Source: Aplectana chamaeleonis
Lineage: Eukaryota; Nematoda; Chromadorea; Rhabditida; Cosmocercidae
Direction of reading: 5' to 3'
Length of the DNA: 64,000 bases
Assembly: GCA_029168955.1 (NCBI GenBank)
Contig: JAPDOI010000717.1
Location: forward strand, 186,001 to 250,000
This document shows positions 1 through 9,958 of this stretch, piece after piece; within the stretch, counting starts at the first letter, position 1, and every line of letters starts with the position of its first letter. Under the pieces are notes generated by a model. That model saw only the letters and a program-made list of their open reading frames with translations, had not been told where the DNA came from and did not search any database. The translations under genes were made by a program, and so were the position numbers.

Positions 1-237
1 CACGGAGCGGTTGTTTCTCCATTTCTACCAATGGGTTTTCTCAAAAACAACCGCTTTTCATGATAAAGCTATCATATGTAGCAGCGTCGCGGCTTGCCCC
101 ATCCAGAAAGCGACGATACCCCAAATTTTGCAGATGTGAAAACTTGGCAGCACCTTGAACTCAAGCTGAAGATCGCTTACGAATCGCGCTCAGAAAAGCT
201 GGAAAGGTCACCCCCGAGTCGGAATGCGCCCAACAAT

Positions 238-460
238 TTATCTGATCTGAGAAAATCTATAACCAAAAGCAAAGAAAACATTTGCCTTAGATCGTGATCG
301 ATTCCGGGCGGCTGCAAGACGAAGCTCAAAAAGCTTGAGAGCATATTCATAGAGCTCGATGTCAAGTTCGTTACGCTCTCGAATTAGCCTCATCTGTTCC
401 GTAGTGACGTCAGTATCGTTCGACTTGCTCCGACTCCACGAGGACAAACGGCGGTTGAAA
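238..460 (-). CDS. hst-6: hst-6 last coding exon (heparan sulfate 6-O-sulfotransferase C-terminus)
   Basis: This is the C-terminal exon of a Golgi enzyme that transfers sulfate from PAPS to the 6-O position of glucosamine in heparan sulfate. The acceptor TGTTTGTTTCAG precedes base 460. One base completes a split codon and 74 codons follow, ending at a TAA at 238-240. The stretch TDVTTEQMRLIRERNELDIE, then LYEYALKLF, matches the HS6ST C-terminal helix (typically R.IEELN.LD..LY.YA..LF). After it comes a short basic tail (AAARNRSRSK). Phase fits the exon at 694-768. A further exon cannot be excluded, because the last residues (FAFGYRFSQIR) are not conserved. No AATAAA was seen in the 237 bases left of the stop. 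Confidence 0.85.
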
Positions 461-693
461 CTGAAACAAACACATTCAAGCCAGCTTCACGAGGATATGA
501 TCGCCAGAACACTGATTCTTCTTTATGAGGGAACATGAGCATAGAGAAATGTTATTCAGACTAGACAAGCCTTTCGTACGAATCGTCCTAACTTGCCTCT
601 CCACCCCCTCCCCCAGAGCAAATCTAGTAAAAAAAAAACGAAATCTCAGGAAATAACGAATGTGAAACAAAGAGGTAGTAATTGACCACAAAC

Positions 694-768
694 CTGAGAT
701 TGAATAATCGCTCAAACATCGTCTGACTGTCATCCATTCTTTCCTTAATGCCGAAAAAGGCCATACTC
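694..768 (-). CDS. hst-6: hst-6 internal exon (MAFFG motif)
   Basis: A 75-bp exon with a strong acceptor (TCTCTTTTTCAG) and the donor CTCAG/GTTTGT. It reads SMAFFGIKERMDDSQTMFER then LFNL. This matches the conserved HS6ST block ..MAFFGLTEFQ.K.Q.LFE..FNL. One base completes the codon from the upstream exon and two bases are left over, the same phase pattern as the other internal exons. The intron to the last exon is 233 bp. The conserved block plus exact splice sites leave little doubt. Confidence 0.88.
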
Positions 769-1203
769 CTGAAAAAGAGATAGAATTTCAAGCATTCAAC
801 ATATATGAGGTTTTAAAATTCGTGACTAAAAAAGAAAACCCATTGAACAGAATACTAGCTGCCTGCGGACCACAGAAAAGATCAAAACGATTATGATGCA
901 AAAAGTAAGTACTGTGCTTATCTGGGCCAAAGTCCGGTCCGCGATAGCGTCTCGACACGCTTTGCGGCCGCACGCGCTCGAGTTAGTCGGGTTTCAGCGC
1001 CAAAGCTGACTCAATGTGGCTTTTTTATACAATTTCCACCAATTTTTCTTAGTTTCCAATTTCCAAAACCCACCTAGAGTCAGCAGATCGGCAGCTGCGG
1101 CGCTGGAAACTCTTCTGACTCGGGAGCGTGCGGTCGCAAAGCGTGTCAAGACGCAATTGCGGACCGGAATTTGGCCCAGATAAGCACAGTACATCACGGT
1201 TAC

Positions 1204-1314
1204 CTCAGGTTCCTTTTGGCACTTTCTAGAAGTATTCGATCTCTTGTTCTGGGGTCTGATCCGTTCCTAGCATAGCAGTTCACCAGAGTCAAGTCAGCCA
1301 GCATTCTTGTCTGT
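1204..1314 (-). CDS. hst-6: hst-6 internal exon (RQTRMLADL motif)
   Basis: A 111-bp exon with acceptor AAATTCAG and donor CTGAG/GTAACC. It reads QTRMLADLTLVNCY, followed by a variable stretch and ILLESAKRNLR. These correspond to the HS6ST blocks NRQ.RMLADL.LVGCY and LLESAK.NL. The first base completes the Arg begun in the 2355-2480 exon, and the last two bases are completed by the exon at 694-768. The upstream 1.04-kb intron carries poly-G runs and a fold-back repeat. Confidence 0.9.
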
Positions 1315-1470
1315 CTGAATTTGATGATAATATAGTCCATTCTTCAAACGCGAACTAGATGTGTCAATACGGACAAAAAAAAGATGTCTGCAGAGTATAC
1401 TTCGACACCGCTTGTAGCATCTAACTTATCTAAAGAACAGAATTAATCCTGGAACTCATTCGAAGGGCCG

Positions 1471-1528
1471 GGGGTGGGGGGGGGGGGTATCTGAAGGAAC
1501 AACGGATAAAATGGGGGGGGGGGGGGGG
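1471..1528. repeat. Poly-G rich tracts
   Basis: Two runs of about 12-14 consecutive G (GGGGGTGGGGGGG type) lie 30 bases apart in the hst-6 intron. They could form G-quadruplexes or be assembly-sensitive homopolymers. No gene is associated. Confidence 0.7.
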
Positions 1529-1598
1529 CCAAGAATACTTCGCCAAATAGAAAAGCTTCAAGTGCCACAATTCTTTTGAACGCAGAAATAAAAATCTC

Positions 1599-2048
1599 AG
1601 CTATGCTCTATCCCAAACGAGATGGCCAGCGAGGAGTCCAAAGAAGCAGCGCTCTCTCTGCGTCTCTGACGTTTATGGATTACGGTAAGACGTCGCGTAC
1701 GCAAATCACGTTCGCAACACAGCATCTGTCTTACCGTAATCCAAAACAGAATTCATCGAGTTTTTCACACTCTCATTTCTTTTTTCCGCATACTTCATCA
1801 TTTTTGCGTTAATTTCGCTGAAAAGGCGCGTAATACTCACTCTTTATGTAGACACTCTTATTTACGTGGCAGGTAGGGTGTTCCAAAAAACGGACTCTGT
1901 TTTTGGACCACTGCAAGGGGGACGCTGTGTAGCGCACGTGATTTTCGTTCGCTACGTCTTAACGTAATCCAATAACGTCAGAGACGCAGAGAGAGCGCTG
2001 CTTCTTTGCACTCTTTGCTTGTCATCTCGTTTGGAATACAGTATAGCT
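1599..2048. repeat. Fold-back MITE in hst-6 intron
   Basis: The left arm (from about 1599, AGCTATGCTCTATCCCAAAC) pairs with the right arm ending near 2048, which reads the same in reverse complement with a few changes. Both arms carry the block GCAGCGCTCTCTCTGCGTCT and a TTACGTAATCC-like block further in. The arms are about 95 bp and the element about 450 bp, with no coding capacity. It looks like a non-autonomous DNA transposon of unassigned superfamily. Confidence 0.7.
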
Positions 2049-2354
2049 TAGTAGAGGATTCTATCTCTCAAAAATACAAATATGAAGAATTGCAACTCTT
2101 TTTTTCCCGCATGAGGCAATAAATACACAAACTTCTTAATTTTCGAAACAGTGAGTTTTTGAAAACTTGAAATTTTAAATACTCCAGGGTCGCAATTTTC
2201 TCGAGAACTTCCATTACCTTGGCTCAGCCAAAGCCTAAGACTGTCAGCTTGATCCTGCCTAATCAAAAAACAGAATACATCTACAATACATTGAACGAGG
2301 ATGTCAAAAAGACATCTAAAGAAACCTTAAAATCCGCAGCACAAGGTCACTGAC

Positions 2355-2480
2355 CGATTGAATGCCAAGTTAAATGGGCAGTGCAGAAATTCGTCCAGTC
2401 CCACATCATCCCATCCAATATTTGGATCGAAACACAGCGGCAGCTCATCAGACGTCGGAGCACGACCGTTGCAGATATGT
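2355..2480 (-). CDS. hst-6: hst-6 internal exon (NLAFNR block)
   Basis: A 126-bp exon with acceptor ATTGGTTTAG and donor AATCG/GTCAGT. It reads HICNGRAPTSDELPLCF, then GWDDVGLDEFLHCPFNLAFN. This parallels the HS6ST segment H.CDGR.PT.EELP.CY...W....L.EFM.CP.NLA.NR. The intron separating it from the upstream exon is only 69 bp, which is normal for nematodes. Phase is consistent on both sides. Confidence 0.9.
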
Positions 2481-2549
2481 CTAAACCAATCATCGCACCA
2501 ATCACATTGAACAATAGCGTGATCGTGACCTTGTCACTCAAACTGTCAC

Positions 2550-2758
2550 CTCGAAGCAATCCATGTGGCACCTCGATTCACATGACGGTACTCAGAGATG
2601 AAACGTGCGATTGGCTCACGAAGAAATGTCGTATAGAAATATCTCCGTATCCGTCGTGTTCCTACAACCTCACCACAATAAATTTGCCAATTACGCTCGT
2701 CAAAAAATGACTGCCACTTTTTGCATTGATCCGGTATAACCAGCACCACAAAAAACCA
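2550..2758 (-). CDS. hst-6: hst-6 internal exon (3'-phosphate-binding block; 5' edge uncertain)
   Basis: The 3' half is secure: YFYTTFLREPIARFISEYRH then VNRGATW matches the 3'-phosphate-binding block of HS6ST (.YY.TLLRDP..RYLSEWRHV.RGATW). The donor is TCGAG/GTGACAG. The 5' edge is chosen at 2758 (TTTGAAG/TGG) because that start is in phase 0, which matches the end of the exon at 28808. It also gives a W-F-F start and about the family's usual spacing to the FYTTF block. However, the highly conserved STGW.CG.HAD segment of the family is not recognisable here. Later acceptors (after TGGCAG near 2696, or GTTGTAG at 2662) plus a missing exon in the large intron remain possible. Confidence 0.72.
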
Positions 2759-2890
2759 CTTCAAATTCAAATGCAACTTCGTCGAAACAGGCACTTCTGC
2801 AGTCAAGTTTCACACTCATACACATCGCCTTCGACATAAAGGCCCATGTATGCGCCTGCAAAGAAGAAGAAGAAGAAGAAGGTCCACATA

Positions 2891-3201
2891 TAGTCTACAG
2901 CAATGGAAGTAGGAGCTGGTGAGGTTGCGAACTCGTCCTAACATACGGTAGTTTGTTAGAGGTATCACTCATTTTTCCGAAACAGCTGTGACAGATCGGT
3001 GAGTCTGCGTTTTCACCGATATGACTACATCTGTGGAAGCAAAGGAATTAGGTGGAAAACAGGTGAAAATGTGGGAGGAGAAACAAAACTCACCGACCAA
3101 TCTCAGTTATTTCGAACAAATGAATGATAACTTAATCAGACAACAGTATCTTAGGGAGAGTCCGCAACCGCACCAGGTCCTACTTCCATTGCTGTAGACT
3201 A
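2891..3201. mobile_element. MITE with TA target duplication, copy 1
   Basis: Long terminal inverted repeats begin TAGTCTACAGCAATGGAAGT and continue for about 40 bp. A TA dinucleotide flanks both ends (2889-2890, 3202-3203). The 311-bp element has no ORF. A second copy with the same ends lies at 31500-31824. TA duplication and length fit a Tc1/mariner-mobilised MITE. Confidence 0.8.
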
Positions 3202-3205
3202 TACA

Positions 3206-3400
3206 GGCAAAACTATATGACATACTCCGATTTTCGCGATTCTGGATCTGGCGGGGCCGAGCGGAAAAACTTCAAATGCCAGTCGACGCTACACCTTGGA
3301 AAACCCCCGTGTGCAAATTTTCATAGCAATACGTGAATTTTTGCGAGGCTGGCACAGGAAAGTGTCGAAGTTGACCGATGCAAAGCTACATATGATCTAG
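3206..3400. repeat. Dispersed about 200-bp repeat (ACTATATGACATA ends)
   Basis: Starts with AAAACTATATGACATACTCC and ends near GACCGATGCAAAGCTACATATG. A related copy in opposite orientation is at 5773-5972, bounded on both sides by TATGTCATATAGTTTTGC. Non-coding. Confidence 0.5.
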
Positions 3401-3430
3401 TTCCACAAGAGCCTTCTGTCCGCAAAGTCT

Positions 3431-3537
3431 CATTATCACAATCGTAGAAGCGAAGCGTTTGTTTTGAGAATGATTTCTTCATTTTCATAGTTGAATTTTT
3501 CAAAAACAACCGCTTCGCTTCTACGATTGTGATAATG
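3431..3537. repeat. Perfect 27-bp inverted repeat (hairpin)
   Basis: The arm at 3431-3457 (CATTATCACAATCGTAGAAG then CGAAGCG) is the exact reverse complement of 3511-3537, around a 53-base loop. The perfect match suggests a recent origin or a small fold-back element. Part of the loop (CAAAAACAACCGCTT) also occurs at the very start of the window (about 42-57). Confidence 0.75.
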
Positions 3538-3678
3538 AGGACTGAACGCGATTGCGGAGCTCAACTATATATGACATAGCAGGTGAATCTTGGGAATTTC
3601 GTGAATCTTGTAGATTTGCAGTGAGAAAAATTAGTTTCATGAAATCTACTTAATAACAAGGATGTTCCTAGTCCTTAA

Positions 3679-4154
3679 AGGACAGTCCAACTTCAGAATC
3701 GTTCTTCTGTTTTCCAGCCTATCTTGAAAACGGTCCCACGCTGATTCCAATTACGTCTCTGGAATCGTTCAAGACCTCCTGGGAGCGGAGTTGCGCCCCC
3801 TCAAAAATTGAGCTGCAGAAGCATCGTGGACGAGTTGTCCAAGGCTTGTAACTTTCGTCATTTGCAACCGATCTAGTCGATACAACCTGAATAGAAAGGG
3901 AGGCTGAGAATGAAGGGAAGAATGGGGCTATTAATCGGAAACCATCGCTCATTTAGCCACTGTTGAGCTCGAAAGATCGTAAAAGGGGCGGGCCAAAGTG
4001 GCTTCCCGATGGGGGCGCCCCGGGGTGGCTTCCTCCTATAACTCGCTTATTCGGAGGAATCGGGAGCTCGCACTTGGCAGATGTTATATGGGGTGGGTCT
4101 ACTTGAGAATTATGTGGAAATCTCAGATTTCGCCCTTGAGCTTGCACGGTGCCT
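3679..4154. mobile_element. TTAA-flanked MITE, copy 1
   Basis: A 476-bp non-coding element flanked by TTAA (3675-3678 and 4155-4158). The ends AGGACAGTCC / GGTGCCT are decayed versions of the family TIR AGGCACTGTTCGCGATAA. The interior (TTGAAAACGGTCCCACGCTG, CCTCAAAAATTGAGCT) is shared with copies at 8478-8961 and 9959-10441. TTAA duplication is typical of piggyBac-type transposition. Confidence 0.75.
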
Positions 4155-4329
4155 TTAACAACCAAAATGCCCCATGGAACCGAAATGCAGGAATGCGAAA
4201 GAGCTCAGATATATCTCATGAGCCATATGGACCCGTATTCGATCTATGAGCCAATTAATCGGACGAACTCAAGGCTGCACTGCTCGATATGTTGATGATA
4301 CTGCTTTGTACCTGCATAAAGCACGAACT

Positions 4330-5690
4330 AGAAGACCAAGGAAGCTGAAAGACCTAGAGGAACAGGCAGGCGTGAGGCTGGCATCGAATCCCCTGATGTG
4401 TTCCAGCGAGAACAAGCGAGTCTTGGACCTGCGCGTCGACATATCCACATTTCTGCGAAACATTCACAGGTCCCGAAACGTCGTCCAAGAACGAACGAGA
4501 AGTGCTCCACGTCTTACGGACAACCACAAGAAATCGAAGCTCCAATTTGTCCGAGTGAACATGCAAACCAATTCGAAGAAGGTGGGTCCTCTCTTCAAAC
4601 TTCATGTTGAACGCCCCCGTGAGAAAACAACTTTATATAGTTTTCTCGGACGGAGAAAAAGTTCAGCATGGACGGACCTGGTGGTTTCAATTCGCACTGG
4701 AGAGATCTGCGCAAGGTTTCACTATTTTTCGAAGAAGAACTTTGGAGGAGGAAGGTTGATGAGTTGGGCAGCAATCAGCTGGTACGACAAGCTAGACATT
4801 GCCTTCGTACCTTGCAATGTGGGGCCGGATTTATCAACACGGCCGTGCTGGGTAGGGGAAAAGGCATCGGCACGTTTGATGATTACCCTGCAAAAGCGGA
4901 AGATTGCTTACCGACAGCGCCCTTGGCCTACCCATCTAATAGGCTGGGGCAGTTGCGACATCGCCCGAATAGTAGGCCTTTCGCCTTCACGGGGTGATCA
5001 TCAAACGTGCCGACGCCTTTACCCCTACTCAATGACCCGCGTTGATGAATCCGGCCCATGAACTCTGCAGATTACCAGAGTGTGCCGAAAGATCATCTTC
5101 TGCCCTTCTTGAGACGCCATCGCCTTGTACTCCAGCAGGACAATGCGTCCATTCATGTAAACAGGTCGACGGTGGATTGGTTTTAGGCCAATCATGTCGA
5201 TTTACTTGAGTGGCCCGCCTGTTTGCCGGACGTCAACCTGATGGAAAACTTGTGTGGTACACTTGCGAAACGGGTATACGCTCGTTGCAAGCAGTACGGG
5301 TCCGTAGCTCCAACTGAAGGAAGCCGTTATCGCCGAGTGGGTTACAATTTTTATTTACAAATTTACAATGTTTTTTTATTCTCACCCAAATCTCTACTAG
5401 CAATGAAGCTTGCTTGTCCTGGGATGCCACCTCTAACTTCTCAGTTGAAACCGTGCTACCGTCAGATCGCGTCTAATTCCCAATAACTAATGCGTGGATC
5501 TCCTTCTGATCTGATGCTTCTGAACACTTTGCACAGCGCAACAACCGTGAGATCAACGTAATTCGTATCGTCTTTTCGACTGGTATGAATCAATGAAATG
5601 GAATTAAAGGTGGCGTCCTCAAGAACTTAGTGAACAGTATGCCAAACAGATTATTCGATGTTACCCTGCGCCAGGGTAACTCCACTGACT
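4330..5690 (+). pseudogene. Tc1-like DNA transposase relic
   Basis: Fragments in shifting frames match a Tc1-family transposase. In order they are: APRLTDNHKKSKLQFVRVNM-like (about 4505-4565), FSDGEK (first catalytic Asp, about 4640), MDGPGGFNSHWRDLRK (4668-), FSKKNFGGGRLMSWAAISWY (about 4729-4790), QQDNASIHV (second Asp, about 5135-5160) and LPDVNLMENLCGTLAKRVYA (third acidic residue Glu, about 5225-5285). The reading frame is broken at least three times and split by a MITE at 4820-5057. It is a dead copy. No terminal repeats were identified. Confidence 0.8.
4820..5057. mobile_element. MITE inserted in the Tc1-like relic
   Basis: TIRs of about 60 bp: the left end GGGCCGGATTTATCAACACG pairs with the right end, whose reverse complement is GGGCCGGATTCATCAACGCG. 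Both arms continue through AAAGGC..CGGCACGTTTGATGAT. Removing it rejoins the transposase codons ...GCA-ATG / AAC-TCT-GCA-GAT-TAC. ATG is present on both sides (4817-4819, 5058-5060) and is the likely duplication. Confidence 0.75.
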
Positions 5691-5772
5691 ATTAAATTCA
5701 TGTTATTGATTGTTATTATAATAAACGGTTTAGTACAGAGCTTGTAGAATTGAAGTTTTGGCTGTATCCTCT

Positions 5773-5972
5773 GTTATGTCATATAGTTTTGCATCGGTCA
5801 GTTTCGACACTTTCCGGTGCCAGTTTTCCGAAATTAGACGTATTTTTATGAAAATTTGTACCCAGGGGTTTTGGAAGGTGCTGCGTCGATTGGCATTTGC
5901 CAGTTTTTCTGCGTAGTCCACGCGAAATCCAGACCCGTGCAAATCGGGGTATGTCATATAGTTTTGCCGCGC
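5773..5972. repeat. Dispersed repeat with TATGTCATATAGTTTTGC ends
   Basis: The same 18-base motif stands at both ends in direct orientation. The interior resembles the inverse of 3206-3400. Non-coding. Confidence 0.5.
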
Positions 5973-6336
5973 AGTGTATCCCAGGGTACGGCACGAGGTG
6001 TGGAGAAGGCCAATTTTACTCAGACCACCACCACTCCCCAGAAGCGCTACTCGATCCGTTTTCTGTTGCAAAATTTGGAGAAGAGGAACAATTTATTCAA
6101 AAAAGAATGTGGAATTTAAAGAAGGGGAACCTTCAAAAAAGAAGACATTAACAGAGAATTGTAGAGTATAAGACACATTGATTTTGGGCGTGTGTCCAGA
6201 ACGGTTAGTCTAATGAATTGTAAATAATTTCGGGTAGGGAGTTATGGTATGTAACGGAAGCGAAGAGCAGAGGCGACGAAATTAATGGCAAAGGTGAAGC
6301 CTTTAAGGTGGATTATTTGGAACATAGGTTACTACA

Positions 6337-7436
6337 CAGGGATGTGCGTAATTACGACTAACGATTAACGAATTTAACGACTAACGGGCTTTTTGGGTGT
6401 TACGACTAACGACTAACGAAAATAAAAATATTTTCGTAAGCAATCCCAAACAGGGTTGGGCAGGCTGGCGACCGGTCGCAACGGGGGGGGCTCGTTAAAA
6501 TTCCGCATTTTTTTCGAGAAAAGGGGGCTCGTAAAATTTAACGTAAATTTTTAAAAAAGCACATTCTACGAGCTGCTTATGTAAAAACAATACTATTCAC
6601 TCTAGTTCCGCGTCTTTCAACGCTACATCACTTTTAGACAGAGTTAAACCGGCATATGCACCGTCTTCACGCACTTCTCTGTGCTCAAAAAACTCGCCGC
6701 AACGGTGAGAATCACTTGAAAGTAAAAAATTTCAAATTCTAGAAAAAGTTCTGAAATTCACATGAAATGCTCTTCAATTTGGTCAGTTGAAGTCCGCATA
6801 ACTCGCTACCTTCGCGGAGTTATCCCTTCTTAAAGCCGATCCCCCGTTGCGACCCGGGGCTCACTGCCGCAACTATTTTTTTTCATTTGAAAGGCGGTAA
6901 TCGGCATTCTTTTTGAAATGATTCCGATCGTATAACAGTGCAGTGTAATAAATACAACTCAAATCCAGTGAGCGTCGTCGCTTTACCTCTTTTTAAAAAA
7001 GCCGTATTTAGTACTAAGCCTCCCTAAGCGTGCTCTAATGCGCGCCCGCGCGTTTTGGAGGGAAAGTAAAGTTTTCAAAAAATAATTTCCAAATTTTTCT
7101 CTGAATCTTCCTATTCGCTAAACACAAACACTCTCGAGTATTAGGTTTCGTGCAGCGATGTCCGAGTGGTTGAGATATTTTTATTTATGTATATACAGGT
7201 TTGCAGTTTGAACAATGTTCTCTAACAAGGAATGATTTGTGTCTTTAATGGCCATGAATGCTTCAAAAAACACATCTCTTCATGCCTTCCTTTTCTCTAT
7301 TCATAAGGGTTTTTCTGCCTCAGTTGTGCTCGTTTTCAAAGCCTAGATTTTTAACGACAAACGATTAACGACTAAAGAGGGTTTTGGCCGGTTGAACGAC
7401 TAACGAATTACAAAATTTCTATTACGCACATCCCTG
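6337..7436. mobile_element. Non-autonomous hAT element, 8-bp duplication
   Basis: The ends CAGGGATGTGCGTAATTACG / ...ATTACGCACATCCCTG are inverted and flanked by a perfect 8-bp duplication TTACTACA (6329-6336 and 7437-7444). 8-bp duplications and CAGGG..CCCTG termini are hAT hallmarks. Subterminal clusters of ACGACTAACG/ACGATTAACG repeats occur at both ends, as expected for transposase-binding sites. At 1100 bp with no transposase ORF it is non-autonomous. An inner inverted repeat (GTCGCAACGGGGGGG near 6475 / CCCCCGTTGCGAC near 6850) suggests a nested older element. Confidence 0.88.
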
Positions 7437-7911
7437 TTACTACAGCATCAAAACCCTAGTTTAGGTTGCCGGACTTTTTTCCATCTTCACGCTATTACTG
7501 TAGTCCTTCAGGGTCCATCAAAGACGGTGAAGGTTTGTACAACGGGTGAATCGGCCATGCTCGACTAAATTATCCTACTTTCATGACTTCTAAGTTGCAA
7601 AAAAAATGTGAGATTCAACTTTGTGCAAAAATTAAGCACCTGGCGGGATCGAAATCGCGTCGTGTATCTCGTGTCTGAATGGGTTTCGGAGAATGAACGT
7701 AACCAGAATGGATGACGCTCTTTTCAACTAGCTAATGTTTGTGCCATGTCTGTTCTGGCCGAAATTCAAGCACCATTTTTGTATCTAACCTTTTACTAGG
7801 GTGCATTTTTTTTCATTGATTTGAAAAGACCTGCTATTCTTTAACTTCATCCGAAAAATCCAAATCCACCTAAGCTCTGGTACGGCCGTAGTGACCTGTT
7901 GATTTCGATTA

Positions 7912-8190
7912 TTACCAGCAGCGGAGCGGTGGGCCTCGGTGAAATATAACTAATGATAAGGAGGTTTCGACGAAAAATCCACCGCTCCGCGCTGTGATAA
8001 CCGAAAACATGAGTTCACTTGGAATGAAACAGAGTCTACAGCCTAGCTTGTTCGGATGAGTCTGAGCGGAGTAAGCAGCGGAGCGGTCGGTCGTGGCAAA
8101 ATATAACAGCGACAAGGAGAGTTTGACATGATAAGCCCGATAAGATTCACTTCGCCCGCCTCCAAATATTCTACTATGATATTTTTCGGT
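7912..8190. repeat. Dispersed GCAGCGGAGCGG repeat (two degenerate units)
   Basis: The unit GCAGCGGAGCGG...AAATATAAC..ATAAGGAG..TTTGACATGATAAGCCCGATAAG occurs at about 7918-7990 (degenerate) and 8076-8160. Another copy is at 40568-40670. No function is recognised. Confidence 0.6.
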
Positions 8191-8429
8191 CATAATGCCG
8201 ATATTATGAAGGATGTTGCAGAACTATAACGCGAATGTACATCGATGGGAAAGATTATTTGTCAATATGCGCAATATGCGACTTTTTGTCTCTACTTGAA
8301 CTCGTTCACTTTCTTCGTCGTTTTCGATATTCACTTGGTGATTTTTGTATTTTACAGGATTGTTAGCTTATTTGGGAGTAGAAATTTGTCACATAGTAAA
8401 CAAAGATACATCATATGAGGTTCTGAAAG

Positions 8430-9582
8430 GATATCATAGCACACACATTCAGCGGCGTTCTGAGGCTCAAAGCTTAAAGGCACTGTTCGCGATAGAATTC
8501 GTTTTTCTGTTTTTTTGCCTGTCTTGAAACCGGTCCCATTCTGATTCCAATGATGCTTCTGGAATCGTACAAGACCTTCTGGGAATGGAGTTATGATCCC
8601 TCAAAAATTGAGCTAGGGAAAATGGTGGACGAGTTGTCCGAGGCTTGTAAGTTCCGTATGTTGCAGCAAATGTATGTGAGCTGAAAAGAGTAAAGAGGGA
8701 GGTTAAGAATGAAGGGAAGAACGGGGCTTTTGATCGATACCATCGCTCAACTCACGATTTCGAGTGTTCCTTTGTTCACGTCGAGGGGCGGGAAGAGGCG
8801 GGGCTTGCCCACAATGGCGGGGTTTGCCCACTTTTCTAAGCCGTTTTGCGGCTCCTGGGTAGCTTTTCTTCCCGTTTTTTCGACGCTGTTCTGCTTCTGA
8901 GAGCCACAAGAAGCGTTTGTCATGAAAAATTCGAGGATGACGTTTATCGCGAACAGTGCCTTTAAGGCATCAAAGGATATCTCAAGAAATTTTATGAAAC
9001 ACGCGTGATTTTGTGGGTGTATTCTCCTAGAGAATTCGTATAGAGGTTTTTCAGATACCATCCTATACTGCCAAGCGTTGACACACTGACTCTGGAGTCT
9101 TTGCACGTCGTCCCATCAAATGGCTTTTGATGAGAGCAAGACATCAGACTGCCAGGCTGGTGTGGACGACGGAGCATCTTCACTTGACTCCACAGCAATG
9201 GAAAAAAAGTAGTTTTCCCGGCTGCATCTACGCCTCGTTCGTTTGAAGCACCAAATTCAGCAAAGAAAAACTACTTTTTTCCATTGTTGTGGAGTCAAGT
9301 GAAGATGCTCCGTCGTCCACACTAGCCATGCCTTCTGATGCCTTGCTCCCATCAAAGGCCATTTAATGGGAGGACGTGCAAAGACTCCAGAGTCTGTGTA
9401 TCGTCGCTTGGCAGTATTGAGTGATACCTGAGAAACCTCCATATAAATTCTCCAGGAGAAGACACCCACAAAATCTCGCGTGTTTCATGCAATTGAGATT
9501 TGAGAGAGGAAACCTTGAGATTTCCTTTGTTGCCTTTGGCGTTTGGCCTGAGAATGCCGCTTAATGTGCGTGCTATGATATC
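8430..9582. mobile_element. Fold-back element interrupted by a TTAA MITE
   Basis: The two halves are inverted copies around a loop near 9217-9262. GACTCCACAGCAATGG before the loop pairs with CCATTGTTGTGGAGTC after it, and pairing continues outward through GGATATCATAGCACACACAT (8430s) against its complement near 9565. The left arm is split by the MITE at 8478-8961; without that insert the arms are about 300 bp each. No ORF is recognised. Confidence 0.75.
8478..8961. mobile_element. TTAA-flanked MITE, copy 2
   Basis: The TIRs AGGCACTGTTCGCGATA / TATCGCGAACAGTGCCT are perfect over 17 bp. The 484-bp element is flanked by TTAA at 8474-8477 and 8962-8965. It lies inside the left arm of the surrounding fold-back element, so it is the younger insertion. 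Its sequence is the inverse of the copy at 9959-10441. Confidence 0.88.
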
Positions 9583-9958
9583 ATCCAGAATTGCTCTTAT
9601 CTTTTGAAGTCTTTCTCAAGATTCCTGTCTCAATAGTTGACTAAAGCTAACCTTCAAAAATGTTTAAACGGCCTGTATTGTGATCAGGGATGTGCGGCAA
9701 ACGATTTTGAAAAATCGCCAAACGGAAATCGACAAATTTTACCCAAAAACAGCCGGCAAACGGCGATCGACAGTCGACAAACGGCAAAATGAAAAACCTC
9801 GTACAAAAAAACTATACTAATGTCGTAGAAGAATTACTATTTGTAACGCACATTTCGTATTTCAATAGCAAGATTAGAAATAGTTTTTCAATAACACCTC
9901 AAGAAGTTGAGCCACTTACGTTGGTACAATACCACATATGGTTTTCGTTTTCGATTAA

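Noticed and set aside
2048..2266. Candidate hst-6 exon (acceptor TTTTTTGATTAG, frame with RQDQADSLRLWLS)
   Set aside because: The conserved RQTRMLADL block is clearly encoded at 1204-1314 with matching phases, so this one is superfluous.
2600..2860. Acceptor CTTCTTCTTTGCAG at about 2858 as start of the 2550 exon
   Set aside because: The frame that follows is not HS6ST-like and hits a stop near 2705; the pyrimidine tract is an (AAG)n tail on the other strand, probably from a truncated LINE.
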